Shown here: positions 10,645 to 18,853 of the stretch, piece after piece
Layout: each line of letters opens with the position of its first letter
How positions within the stretch are numbered: position 1 is the first letter of the stretch
The notes under the pieces: model-generated
What the model was told of the DNA's origin: nothing
Seen by the model: only the letters and a program-made list of their open reading frames with translations
Databases searched by the model: none
Program-made: the position numbers and the translations under genes
Source: Candidatus Omnitrophota bacterium
Lineage (GTDB): Bacteria; Omnitrophota; Gorgyraeia; Tantalellales; Tantalellaceae
Assembly: GCA_007135805.1 (NCBI GenBank)
Contig: SLID01000129.1
Coordinates: 1 to 35,225, forward strand
DNA length: 35,225 nucleotides
Reading direction: 5' to 3'

Positions 10645-12444
10645 ATGATAAAACAGGAAAACACGCGAAATTTTTGTATTATAGCCCATATAGATCACGG
10701 GAAATCCACCCTGGCTGACAGGATGATACAGATTACCGGCGCCGTCGGGGCGAGGGAGTTCAGGGACCAGCTTCTCGATTCGATGGATCTGGAGAGAGAG
10801 CGAGGCATAACCATAAAATCCAGCGCTGTGAGGCTGCGATACGAATCACCCGGCAGAAAAAGTTATGTGCTCAATCTCATCGATACTCCGGGGCATGTGG
10901 ACTTTTCCTATGAGGTTTCGAAGTCAATAGCCGCCTGCGAGGGGGCCGTGCTTGTCGTAGACGCAGTTCAGGGGATAGAGGCCCAGACCATGGCAAACCT
11001 GTACCTTGCCATGGAGCATGACCTTACGATAATTCCCGTAATGAACAAGATAGACCTGAAAAGCGCCAGGGTGGATGAGGTCAGGCATCAGATATGTGAA
11101 CTTCTGGGGTGCGAAGAAAGCGATGTACTGCTCATAAGCGCTAAGGAAGGTCTGGGTGTCGACAAGCTTCTTGAAAGGATAGTGAGCAAGGTATCACCTC
11201 CGCAAGGAAAGCCCGAAGACCCCTTACAGGGGTTGATATTCGACTCTTCATATGACACTTTCAGGGGGGTTATAGTGTATGTCAGGGTCATGAACGGGAA
11301 AATAAGGGCTGGAACAGAGATAATGATGATGAATCAGCGGTCAAAATATGAGGTAAAAGAGGTCGGTGTATTTACCCCGAGAGAGACTACCGTGGACGAG
11401 CTTGATTGCGGACAAGTGGGGTATATAGTTTGCAACATCAAAGAAGCCAGGGAAGTGGTGGTGGGCGACACCGTTACGGATTGCGCGAACCCGGCAGAAA
11501 GCCCTTTGCCGGGGTACAAAGAAGTGAAACCCATGGTCTTCAGCGGGATGTACCCGGTCAGCAACGAGGATTATGAAGACCTTAAAAGCGCTGTTGAAAA
11601 ATTGCGCTTGTCGGATTCGTCTTTCATTTATGAACCCGAGACATCGGCCGCGCTTGGATTCGGCTTCAGGTGCGGTTTTTTAGGGCTCCTTCACATGGAA
11701 ATAATACAGGAGAGGCTGGAAAGGGAGTTTTCTCTGGACCTCATAACCTCATCTCCCAGCGTTAATTACAGGGTACGTCTTTCGGATGGGAACCTGGTGG
11801 AAGTTGATAACCCTACAAAATACCCAGACAAAGAAAGAATAGAATACGTTGAGGAGCCTTTTACGAGATGTTATGTGTTCGCTCCTTCCGAAAGTATCGG
11901 GGCCATAATGAAATTGTGCGAGGAAAAAAGAGGCGAGTTCGTGGCCACTAAATTCCTGGACCCGACAAGGGTGCAGATAACGTACAATTTGCCTCTCTCT
12001 GAAATAGTCATAGATTTTTATGACAAGATAAAATCCTTTACTCAGGGATACGGTTCTCTTGACTATGAGATAATTGGATACAGGCGCGCCCAGATCGTCA
12101 AACTTGATATACTTATAAATTCCGTGCCGTGTGACGCTTTGTCGACCATAGTTCACCGTGATAAGGCCAGGAAGATCGGGATCGAGCTGGCCAAAAAACT
12201 TAAAGAGACTATCCCGAAACATATGTTCAAAATAGCGATACAGGCCGCCGTAGGCGGCGACATAGTGGCAAGGGAAACAATTACCGCGCTGAAAAAACAT
12301 GTTACCGGTAAATGCTACGGAGGGGATATAACACGAAAACGCAAATTATGGGAAAAACAGAAAGAGGGAAAAAAGAAAATGAGAAGGATAGGAAAAGTGG
12401 ATGTACCCAAAGAGGCCTTCCTGAAAGCGATGAGGATATCATGA
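10645..12444 (+). CDS. lepA: Elongation factor 4 (LepA)
   Basis: NFCIIAHIDHGKSTLADR, ERERGITIKSSAVR, DTPGHVDFSYEVSKS, C-terminal KCYGGDITRKRKLWEKQKEGKKKMR. Confidence 0.98.
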   Translation: MIKQENTRNFCIIAHIDHGKSTLADRMIQITGAVGAREFRDQLLDSMDLERERGITIKSSAVRLRYESPGRKSYVLNLIDTPGHVDFSYEVSKSIAACEGAVLVVDAVQGIEAQTMANLYLAMEHDLTIIPVMNKIDLKSARVDEVRHQICELLGCEESDVLLISAKEGLGVDKLLERIVSKVSPPQGKPEDPLQGLIFDSSYDTFRGVIVYVRVMNGKIRAGTEIMMMNQRSKYEVKEVGVFTPRETTVDELDCGQVGYIVCNIKEAREVVVGDTVTDCANPAESPLPGYKEVKPMVFSGMYPVSNEDYEDLKSAVEKLRLSDSSFIYEPETSAALGFGFRCGFLGLLHMEIIQERLEREFSLDLITSSPSVNYRVRLSDGNLVEVDNPTKYPDKERIEYVEEPFTRCYVFAPSESIGAIMKLCEEKRGEFVATKFLDPTRVQITYNLPLSEIVIDFYDKIKSFTQGYGSLDYEIIGYRRAQIVKLDILINSVPCDALSTIVHRDKARKIGIELAKKLKETIPKHMFKIAIQAAVGGDIVARETITALKKHVTGKCYGGDITRKRKLWEKQKEGKKKMRRIGKVDVPKEAFLKAMRIS

Positions 12445-13028
12445 GAATAAACTTAAAATGGGATTACTGGTGGAACGAATGGATCAAACCTATACTTATA
12501 GCGGCCGTCCTCGCCATGTTCATAAGGACTTTTATAGCGCAGCCGTTCAAGATACCTTCAAGTTCCATGGTTCCCACTTTCATGCCGGGCGACAGGATAT
12601 TCGTCAACAAGCTGGCTTATGGAGCTAAAGTGCCCTTTACCGGTATGCGGCTTCCGGGATATGAGGAACCCTCGACAGGTGACATAGTGGTTTTTACCTC
12701 TTCGGTAGAGGAAAAAAAATATCTTGTTAAAAGATACATAGCCAGCGGAGGAGAGACCGTTGAGATCAAGGACGGGGCCGTTTTGGTTGACGGCAACCCT
12801 CTCGAGGAAGGGGCTGCCGCGGAATTTTTCTATTACAACAGAGGGGAATTCGCTCCGCGCGGGGTGGTTCTGCGGGTTCCAGAAGGCAAATTTTACGTTC
12901 TAGGCGATAATAGCGCTAACTCCATGGACTCAAGGTACTGGGGTTTTGTCCCGAAGGAAAATATAGTTGGTAAGGCCTTTATGATACACTGGCCTTTAAG
13001 GCGCGTAAGGCTGCTTTCGGGAAGATGA
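12441..13028 (+). CDS. lepB: Signal peptidase I
   Basis: N-terminal TM, IPSSSMVPTFMPGDRIFVNK (catalytic Ser), YLVKRYIASGGETVEIKDG (catalytic Lys), LGDNSANSMDSRYWGFVP; ATGA overlap with lepA. Confidence 0.95.
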   Translation: MRINLKWDYWWNEWIKPILIAAVLAMFIRTFIAQPFKIPSSSMVPTFMPGDRIFVNKLAYGAKVPFTGMRLPGYEEPSTGDIVVFTSSVEEKKYLVKRYIASGGETVEIKDGAVLVDGNPLEEGAAAEFFYYNRGEFAPRGVVLRVPEGKFYVLGDNSANSMDSRYWGFVPKENIVGKAFMIHWPLRRVRLLSGR

Positions 13029-13071
13029 CACTCGCCTTGGAGTGGAGTATATCGGGGCGGCTGGGAGGAAA

Positions 13072-13608
13072 ATGAACTGGGCTAACAGACTGACAATACT
13101 TAGGATAGTGCTTGTGCCTGTATTTGTGATGGCGGTCCTGTATCATCGGCTCGGATTCGCGCTGGGTGTTTTTATTTTTGCCGCCGTCACGGACGCGCTG
13201 GACGGGTATATCGCGAGGGCTCTTGATCAGAAAACGAAGTTTGGTGCGACCATAGATCCGATAGCGGATAAACTCCTGATAGTTACCGCTTTCGTGAGTT
13301 TGAGCCTTGTCTCGGGCCTGCCGGAATATTCCAGAATGCCGATATATGTGCCCGTTACGATCATATCGCGTGACCTCATAATACTGCTCGGCGCCGGGCT
13401 GATATACCTCAATAACGGACATGTGGAAATAAAACCTACCTCGATAAGCAAGGTAACCACTTTTTTCCAGATGCTCACCATAATACTGGTACTCATCGGG
13501 TTCGTCTACGCGAAGTGGGTCTGGACAACGGCGGTCATCCTGACCGTTGTCTCTGGGTTCGACTACATAAGGCGCGGTTCGGAGCAGATAAATGGAAGAA
13601 ACCAATAA
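13072..13608 (+). CDS. pgsA: CDP-alcohol phosphatidyltransferase, probable CDP-diacylglycerol-glycerol-3-phosphate 3-phosphatidyltransferase
   Basis: NWANRLTILRIVLVPVFV, DALDGYIARALDQKTKFGATIDPIADK (DG-AR-G-D-D motif); GGAGG before ATG 13072. Confidence 0.9.
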   Translation: MNWANRLTILRIVLVPVFVMAVLYHRLGFALGVFIFAAVTDALDGYIARALDQKTKFGATIDPIADKLLIVTAFVSLSLVSGLPEYSRMPIYVPVTIISRDLIILLGAGLIYLNNGHVEIKPTSISKVTTFFQMLTIILVLIGFVYAKWVWTTAVILTVVSGFDYIRRGSEQINGRNQ

Positions 13609-14950
13609 CATAACGACTATATGCATAGTGGGTCGTCCCAATGTCGGAAAGTCTTCCCTTTTTAACTGTCTTCTGGGGGAAAAACGCGCGGTCACTCTGG
13701 GGGAATCGGGAACTACGCGTGACAGGGTCGAAGCTGTTATGCGCATCGGAAAAACTGCCGTAAGACTGGTTGACACGGGAGGTTTTCTTTCCGGAGATAA
13801 GGATGATATATCCGTTCAGGTCAAGGCCCATATCCTGAGAGCCGTGGATGCCGCCGACAGCGTTCTGATGGTCGTCGACGCCACTGACGGACTCACGGGC
13901 GCTGACATTGAAGTAGCCGATATTTTGAGAAAATACGGCAAATCAGTTAAACTTGTGGTCAACAAGGCCGATAACGACCGTATAGCTTTAGGGGCATATG
14001 ATTTTTACCGTCTGGGTTTTGGTGAGCCGGATGTGGTTTCATGTTTACACAGGAGAGGCATAAGAAAACTTAAAAATCGCATATTGGAAGAGATAAAGTG
14101 TTCGAAAAATGAATATCTCGACCGTGAGGATAACGTTCTTTCCATAGCGGTCGTGGGTCGTCCCAATGTAGGAAAATCGTCTTTTGTGAACAGTCTTCTT
14201 TCTAAGGACCACGCGATAGTAAGCGACATACCGGGCACTACAAGGGACTCAACGGACACGAATTTCCATTTTGGTAACGAAGAATATACGCTTATAGATA
14301 CCGCTGGTATTCGCCATAAAAGAAAGGTACGCACGGCCGTCGATACGTACAGCATGATGAGGTCAAAAAAGGCCATATACCGGGGCGATGTCGTGATACT
14401 CATGCTGGATGCCCGCGATGGAGTGACAAGGGACGATCTGGCGATAATGGACCTTGTGGAAGAGGCGGGGAAGGGATGCCTCATTGCGGTCAATAAGTGG
14501 GATCTGGCTGAGGGAGTGGACGGAGCTACCAGGGAAGAATACCGCAAGGCGCTTGTTTACGCTTCGGACAGGATACGAAAATATCCCTTAACCTTTGTTT
14601 CGTCGGTTACCGGAGAGAACGTAACGGCGTGTTTACCTCTGCTTAAAGCTCTGGACTCTAACCTTGATATGAAAGTATCGACGCCTTTTCTTAACCGTAT
14701 ATTCGAGAAAGATGACCCGTCAAAAGTTTCTGTTCCGCGCAGGATGAAAAGGCCGAATTTTCTTTACATAGTTCAAAGCGGGACCAGGCCGGTCGAGTTT
14801 AAATATTTTGTCAATGACCCGGCAAGTGTCACGCCTTTACATGAAAATTTTATAGAAAATCGTCTCAGGGACGCGCTTCCCCTGGAGGGGATCCCGGTAA
14901 AAGTTGTGTTTGTCAGGTCGTCGAAAGTTCGTTTAAAAAAAGATCGATAA
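13592..14950 (+). CDS. der: Ribosome-associated GTPase Der (EngA)
   Basis: Two tandem G domains (IVGRPNVGKSSLFN and VVGRPNVGKSSFVN), DTGGF, DTAGIRHKRKV, C-terminal KH-like domain. Confidence 0.97.
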   Translation: MEETNNITTICIVGRPNVGKSSLFNCLLGEKRAVTLGESGTTRDRVEAVMRIGKTAVRLVDTGGFLSGDKDDISVQVKAHILRAVDAADSVLMVVDATDGLTGADIEVADILRKYGKSVKLVVNKADNDRIALGAYDFYRLGFGEPDVVSCLHRRGIRKLKNRILEEIKCSKNEYLDREDNVLSIAVVGRPNVGKSSFVNSLLSKDHAIVSDIPGTTRDSTDTNFHFGNEEYTLIDTAGIRHKRKVRTAVDTYSMMRSKKAIYRGDVVILMLDARDGVTRDDLAIMDLVEEAGKGCLIAVNKWDLAEGVDGATREEYRKALVYASDRIRKYPLTFVSSVTGENVTACLPLLKALDSNLDMKVSTPFLNRIFEKDDPSKVSVPRRMKRPNFLYIVQSGTRPVEFKYFVNDPASVTPLHENFIENRLRDALPLEGIPVKVVFVRSSKVRLKKDR

Positions 14951-14983
14951 GTTTAAAGTTTATCGTTAACCGAGGAAGGGCAC

Positions 14984-15610
14984 ATGCTATTCGCGATAAT
15001 TACTCTGGTTTTGGCCTATATTCTAGGTTCTTTCCCTACGGCTTTCATTTTCGGAAAGGTAATGCGTGGTATAGATATTCGTGAGCACGGTAGTGGTAAC
15101 GCGGGAGCTACTAATGTTGGGCGGGTCATAGGTAAGTGGCCAGGTCTTGCGGTATTTGTCATCGACTGCGCTAAAGGATTTATAGCGGTGACCTTTTTGC
15201 CGCGTCTGGTGTATGGTCTTTTGCCGGGAGATCCATACTACAACAACATTTTTTACTTGCTATTGGCGGCCAGCGTGGTTTCCGGTCACATCTGGACGTG
15301 TTTTTTGCGTTTCAAGGGCGGAAAAGGGGTGGCCACCACAGCCGGAGCGATGCTGGGACTTTTCCCAGCCATATTTTTTTCCGGACTGATAGTTTGGGTG
15401 ACGGTTTTTTATCTCTGGAGATACGTTTCCCTGGCGTCCCTGGCGGCCGCGGTGAGCCTGCCTGTAGTTTCTATACTTGTCAAAGAGGAGCTCAGCACTA
15501 CTGTTTTTCTTGCTTTCCTGGCTTTCCTGGGTGTATTTTCACATAGACAGAACATTAAAAGACTGATCCAGGGAACTGAGAACAAATCCGTTAAGCTTAA
15601 AAAAAGATAG
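14984..15610 (+). CDS. plsY: Acyl-phosphate glycerol-3-phosphate acyltransferase
   Basis: AYILGSFPTAFIFGK, DIREHGSGNAGATNVGRVIGK, FKGGKGVATTAGAMLGL. Confidence 0.95.
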   Translation: MLFAIITLVLAYILGSFPTAFIFGKVMRGIDIREHGSGNAGATNVGRVIGKWPGLAVFVIDCAKGFIAVTFLPRLVYGLLPGDPYYNNIFYLLLAASVVSGHIWTCFLRFKGGKGVATTAGAMLGLFPAIFFSGLIVWVTVFYLWRYVSLASLAAAVSLPVVSILVKEELSTTVFLAFLAFLGVFSHRQNIKRLIQGTENKSVKLKKR

Positions 15611-15620
15611 TTTTTTCCTC

Positions 15621-15648
15621 TTGCAATATCATAAATTTCTGGTATACT
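15621..15648 (+). promoter_or_regulatory. Sigma70-type promoter upstream of the orphan small-protein unit
   Basis: TTGCAA - 16 bp - TATACT (15643-15648). Confidence 0.6.
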
Positions 15649-15723
15649 GTAGATGTTAGGTTTCCCGAAAGGGATTTTTTAAACACCTCTTAATTAACTG
15701 TTTTAAAAAGGAAAACAAAAGAA

Positions 15724-16083
15724 ATGAAGAAGATAGTCCACAAAGAAAAAGTTGGGGGCAATCCACAGAAAAGAGAGATATCTGTGGATGAAACTATATA
15801 TCGTAGAGGGGCAACTATCAAAAAAAGGCGTTGTTGCAAGTATTACGTAAAAGATCGTTTTCGTTCGCGGGACGTAACGGAATTACGGGCGTGGATAAAC
15901 GAGAACAAGAACGAGGGTCTGAAAAAGAATTGCCACGTATTTCGGGAGATAAATACCAGCACAGGGGTGAACAAGGTCATGTGCAAAGTAATGGGAGAGT
16001 TCTTCGCTGTCTGTGGAGAGACGGCGTTCAGGATAATTTACATAAATGAGATAAAGATGGAACTTGACAACAGTAATAACTAA
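15724..16083 (+). CDS. Hypothetical protein, 119 aa, basic, 5 cysteines, no recognised domain
   Basis: Own promoter and GGA-containing RBS-like stretch; Ile codons mostly ATA (8 of 10 by hand), matching the neighbours. Confidence 0.65.
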   Translation: MKKIVHKEKVGGNPQKREISVDETIYRRGATIKKRRCCKYYVKDRFRSRDVTELRAWINENKNEGLKKNCHVFREINTSTGVNKVMCKVMGEFFAVCGETAFRIIYINEIKMELDNSNN

Positions 16084-16099
16084 CACGGACAGGTGGATC

Positions 16100-16213
16100 A
16101 TGAGGCATGTTTTGGAAAGTTTTAAAAGATTGAAATATATGTTTGAGGTTTTTTACCGGATAAGTGTGATAAGGTTCCGTTTGGCTTTCATGGAATTTAC
16201 AGCTAAGGTCTAA
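16100..16213 (+). CDS. Candidate 37-aa small protein MRHVLESFKRLKYMFEVFYRISVIRFRLAFMEFTAKV
   Basis: ATG preceded by purine-rich GGACAGGTGGA; open to TAA 16211-16213; located between the 119-aa ORF and the terminator; below the ORF-track cutoff. Confidence 0.4.
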   Translation: MRHVLESFKRLKYMFEVFYRISVIRFRLAFMEFTAKV

Positions 16214-16221
16214 CTCCCAAG

Positions 16222-16238
16222 GCCGCCATTGTGGCGGC
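16222..16238 (+). other. Perfect 7-bp GC-rich hairpin GCCGCCA-TTG-TGGCGGC
   Basis: Inverted repeat read directly; immediately precedes the terminator hairpin. Confidence 0.6.
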
Positions 16239-16249
16239 TCTTACCTCCC

Positions 16250-16294
16250 GGAAGAGAGGGGCGGCGGGTAGCTTCCCCTCTCTTTCCTCTTTTA
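16250..16294 (+). terminator. Intrinsic terminator
   Basis: GGAAGAGAGGGG / CCCCTCTCTTTCC stem (about 12 bp with one bulged T; 13-nt loop) followed by TCTTTT. Confidence 0.7.
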
Positions 16295-16355
16295 ATGAAC
16301 TTCATATGGCACCAAAGCGTCTATGATCCTTGAGACTACTACTATAGAGTTGTGA

Positions 16356-16384
16356 TTGACTACAAAAATCATCTGTGCTAAACT
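16356..16384 (+). promoter_or_regulatory. Sigma70-type promoter for gpsA
   Basis: TTGACT - 17 bp - TAAACT, ending 13 nt before the gpsA ATG; an alternative -10 CATAAT lies at 16387-16392. Confidence 0.65.
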
Positions 16385-16397
16385 CTCATAATCTGTT

Positions 16398-17384
16398 ATG
16401 GGAAGAATAAGTATAATAGGTGACGGCGGGTGGGGAACCTCACTGGCTATCCTATTAAATTCAAAGGGTTTAGAAGTTACCTTATGGAGCGCTTTTCCGG
16501 AGTATGCCCGGGAGCTTAAGGCAAGGCGTGAGAACGTCAAATTTTTAAAAGGGATCGGCATCCCGGAAAAGATCAACATAACTTCTGATGTGGCGCAGGC
16601 AGCTGGGGCGGATTTCACTTTTTTTGTCGTGCCGTGTGAACATCTCAGAAGTGTGGTTTCCAGGTTTGCCGGTCTGGAGCTCGGCAGGCTGATAAGCGCC
16701 ACAAAAGGAATAGAGAACGGTTCGTTGAAAAGGGCCTCTGAGGTGATCGGCGAATATTTTCCCGGGCGTGATGTTTGCGCTCTTTCAGGTCCAACCATTT
16801 CCGGGGAAGTCGCGAGGGGCATGCCCACCGCGGTTGTGGTAGCTTCCGCTGAAGCGGAATGCCAGGATGTCGCCTCGATCCTTATGACTGAGACGTTCAG
16901 GGTATACACTTCGAGCGATATTCTGGGAGTGGAACTCGGCGGGGCCGTCAAGAACGTTATTGCTATTGCTTCAGGGATATCTGATGGTATGGGTTTTGGC
17001 ACCAATACTAAAGCCGGGATCCTTACAAGAGGGCTGGCCGAGATAACGAGGCTTGGTGTCGCTATGGGAGCCGAAAGCGATACTTTCAGAGGACTTAGCG
17101 GACTGGGTGACTTGGCGACTACCTGTATGAGCGGTGAAAGCCGTAACAGGTGGTTCGGGGAGCAGATCGGTAAAGGCCGTGATGCCTCGAGTGTAAGAAA
17201 AGAAACGGAAATGGCGATAGAAGGGGAAAAGACTTCCGGGGCGGTCAATTGCCTGGCGGAAAAGTTCCAGGTAGATATGCCCATAGCCCGGAAAGTTTAT
17301 GAGGTAATTTACGGGAATGTCGATCCGGCGACCGCTGTCAGAGAACTTATGACAAGGGGAGCCAAGCGGGAAGATTACAGTTAA
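16398..17384 (+). CDS. gpsA: Glycerol-3-phosphate dehydrogenase [NAD(P)+]
   Basis: ISIIGDGGWGTSLAILL (GxGxxG), SATKGIENG, ALSGPTISGEVARGMPTAVVVAS, ELGGAVKNVIAIASGISDGMGFG. Confidence 0.96.
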   Translation: MGRISIIGDGGWGTSLAILLNSKGLEVTLWSAFPEYARELKARRENVKFLKGIGIPEKINITSDVAQAAGADFTFFVVPCEHLRSVVSRFAGLELGRLISATKGIENGSLKRASEVIGEYFPGRDVCALSGPTISGEVARGMPTAVVVASAEAECQDVASILMTETFRVYTSSDILGVELGGAVKNVIAIASGISDGMGFGTNTKAGILTRGLAEITRLGVAMGAESDTFRGLSGLGDLATTCMSGESRNRWFGEQIGKGRDASSVRKETEMAIEGEKTSGAVNCLAEKFQVDMPIARKVYEVIYGNVDPATAVRELMTRGAKREDYS

Positions 17385-17395
17385 TGATGAAACGT

Positions 17396-17474
17396 CGGGA
17401 CGTAGCGCAGCCTGGTTTAGCGTACTAGTCTGGGGGACTAGGGGTCGTGGGTTCAAATCCCACCGTCCCGACCA
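17396..17474 (+). tRNA. tRNA-Pro (anticodon GGG), CCA encoded
   Basis: Acceptor CGGGACG/CGTCCCG, D arm GCGC..GCGT, anticodon arm CTAGT-CTGGGGG-ACTAG, T arm TGGG-TTCAAAT-CCCA, discriminator A then CCA. Confidence 0.95.
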
Positions 17475-17534
17475 TTTTTTAAAAGAAAGTTTTATTAAGC
17501 GGCCGCCGGTAGAGTTTGGCGCGCGGGTGGAAAG

Positions 17535-18836
17535 ATGAAAAAAATAAATATAGGGGTAGTAGGCCTTGGGACCGTAGGCAGCGGGGTGCTGGAGGCTCTT
17601 CGAGATAATCGCGACATAATAGCTGAAAGGTCTGGTGTGATCCTTGAGGTTAAAACGGTTTGCGATAAGGATCCGTCGAAACTTGAGCAGGCGCCGGGGG
17701 ATGACAGGTCTCTTAGAACAGCGGACTTTAATGATATACTAAAAGACCCCGAAATTGACATTGTGGTTGAGTTGGTCGGAGGCATCGAACCGGCTCTTAC
17801 CGTCATAAAAGGCGCGTTGAACGCGGGAAAGCATGTTGTTACCGCGAATAAGGCCCTGCTTGCCGAGAGTTGGAAGGAGATAATCGAGCTCGCCGCGTCA
17901 AAAGGTCTTCTTGTAAGATTCGAAGCAAGTGTAGGCGGCGCCATTCCTATAATTAACACGCTTCGGGAAAGTTTTGTCGGTAACAGGATAAACGCTGTTT
18001 ACGGCATACTCAACGGCACAGCCAATTTTATCCTGACCGCCATGAGTTCCGGCGATATGTCCTTTCAAAAGGCCTTGAAAATAGCCCAGGACAAAGGAAT
18101 AGCCGAGAGCGATCCCGGTCTTGACATAAGCGGGGCCGACAGCGCGCACAAGCTCGCTATACTGGCGATGCTTTGTTTTGGACAGGAGGTTTATGCCGAC
18201 GATGTTTATACCGAAGGTATATCCTCAGTGGGAACCCAGGATGTGGTAAATGCCGCGAGGTGGGGATATGGTATAAAACTTTTAGGCATAGCTAAGAATT
18301 CGGAGAAAGGACTGGAACTCAGGGTACACCCGACCCTTATAAGACTTAGTCATCTTTTGTCGGGGGTCAATGGCGCGGATAATGCTATATATGTCCAGGG
18401 AGACCTCATGGGTGAGTCGCTCCTCTACGGTAAGGGCGCCGGGAAGTATCCTACCGCCAGTTCGGTGGTCGGGGATCTCGCGGGTATAGCTTCCCGTATA
18501 TCTTTTTGGAAAAAGGATCCCGCGGCGGTTTCCGCCGGCATTTACAAGTTCAAGAAATTGAGTTCCAGAAAAATGGAAGATATTGAGCTGGCTTACTATC
18601 TCAGATTTTCAGTTATCGACAAGCCCGGCGTTCTGGCGGGCATATCGGGAGTATTGTCCGAATACGGCATAAGTATCGCCAATGTGGCTCAGGAAGAAAG
18701 GAACGAAGGCGAGACAGTACCCGTGGTTATAATCACGCATAAGGCAAGGGAAGGAGATATGCGAAAGGCCATATCAAAGATAGATTCCCTGGACTATGTT
18801 ACTTCCGGAACAGTGGTGATCCGTATTGAGGACTGA
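17535..18836 (+). CDS. hom: Homoserine dehydrogenase with C-terminal ACT domain
   Basis: [66 protein letters not shown]-terminal [22 protein letters not shown]. Confidence 0.97.
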   Translation: MKKINIGVVGLGTVGSGVLEALRDNRDIIAERSGVILEVKTVCDKDPSKLEQAPGDDRSLRTADFNDILKDPEIDIVVELVGGIEPALTVIKGALNAGKHVVTANKALLAESWKEIIELAASKGLLVRFEASVGGAIPIINTLRESFVGNRINAVYGILNGTANFILTAMSSGDMSFQKALKIAQDKGIAESDPGLDISGADSAHKLAILAMLCFGQEVYADDVYTEGISSVGTQDVVNAARWGYGIKLLGIAKNSEKGLELRVHPTLIRLSHLLSGVNGADNAIYVQGDLMGESLLYGKGAGKYPTASSVVGDLAGIASRISFWKKDPAAVSAGIYKFKKLSSRKMEDIELAYYLRFSVIDKPGVLAGISGVLSEYGISIANVAQEERNEGETVPVVIITHKAREGDMRKAISKIDSLDYVTSGTVVIRIED

Positions 18837-18853
18837 TATCTTTTGGGTACAGT

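Noticed and set aside
14945-14965. CGATAA-N9-TTATCG inverted repeat at the der stop codon as a terminator
   Set aside because: AT-rich 6-bp stem without a T-tract, only about 20 nt before plsY; unlikely to terminate.
15298-15546. 82-aa + strand ORF overlapping plsY
   Set aside because: Out-of-frame overlap with well-supported plsY; no motifs.
15621-15900. Possible replication origin (AT-rich stretch with DnaA-box-like sequences)
   Set aside because: Boxes are imperfect and few, genes on both sides are co-oriented, and no dnaA/dnaN neighbourhood is present. Kept only as an inverted-repeat observation.
15831-16049. 72-aa + strand ORF in another frame within the 119-aa ORF
   Set aside because: No RBS and no family features; the longer frame has a promoter, RBS-like stretch and native ATA codon bias.
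16292-17284. 330-aa minus-strand ORF antisense to almost all of gpsA
   Set aside because: Low-complexity S/P/A/L-rich translation typical of the antisense shadow of a real gene; gpsA on + has full family motifs.
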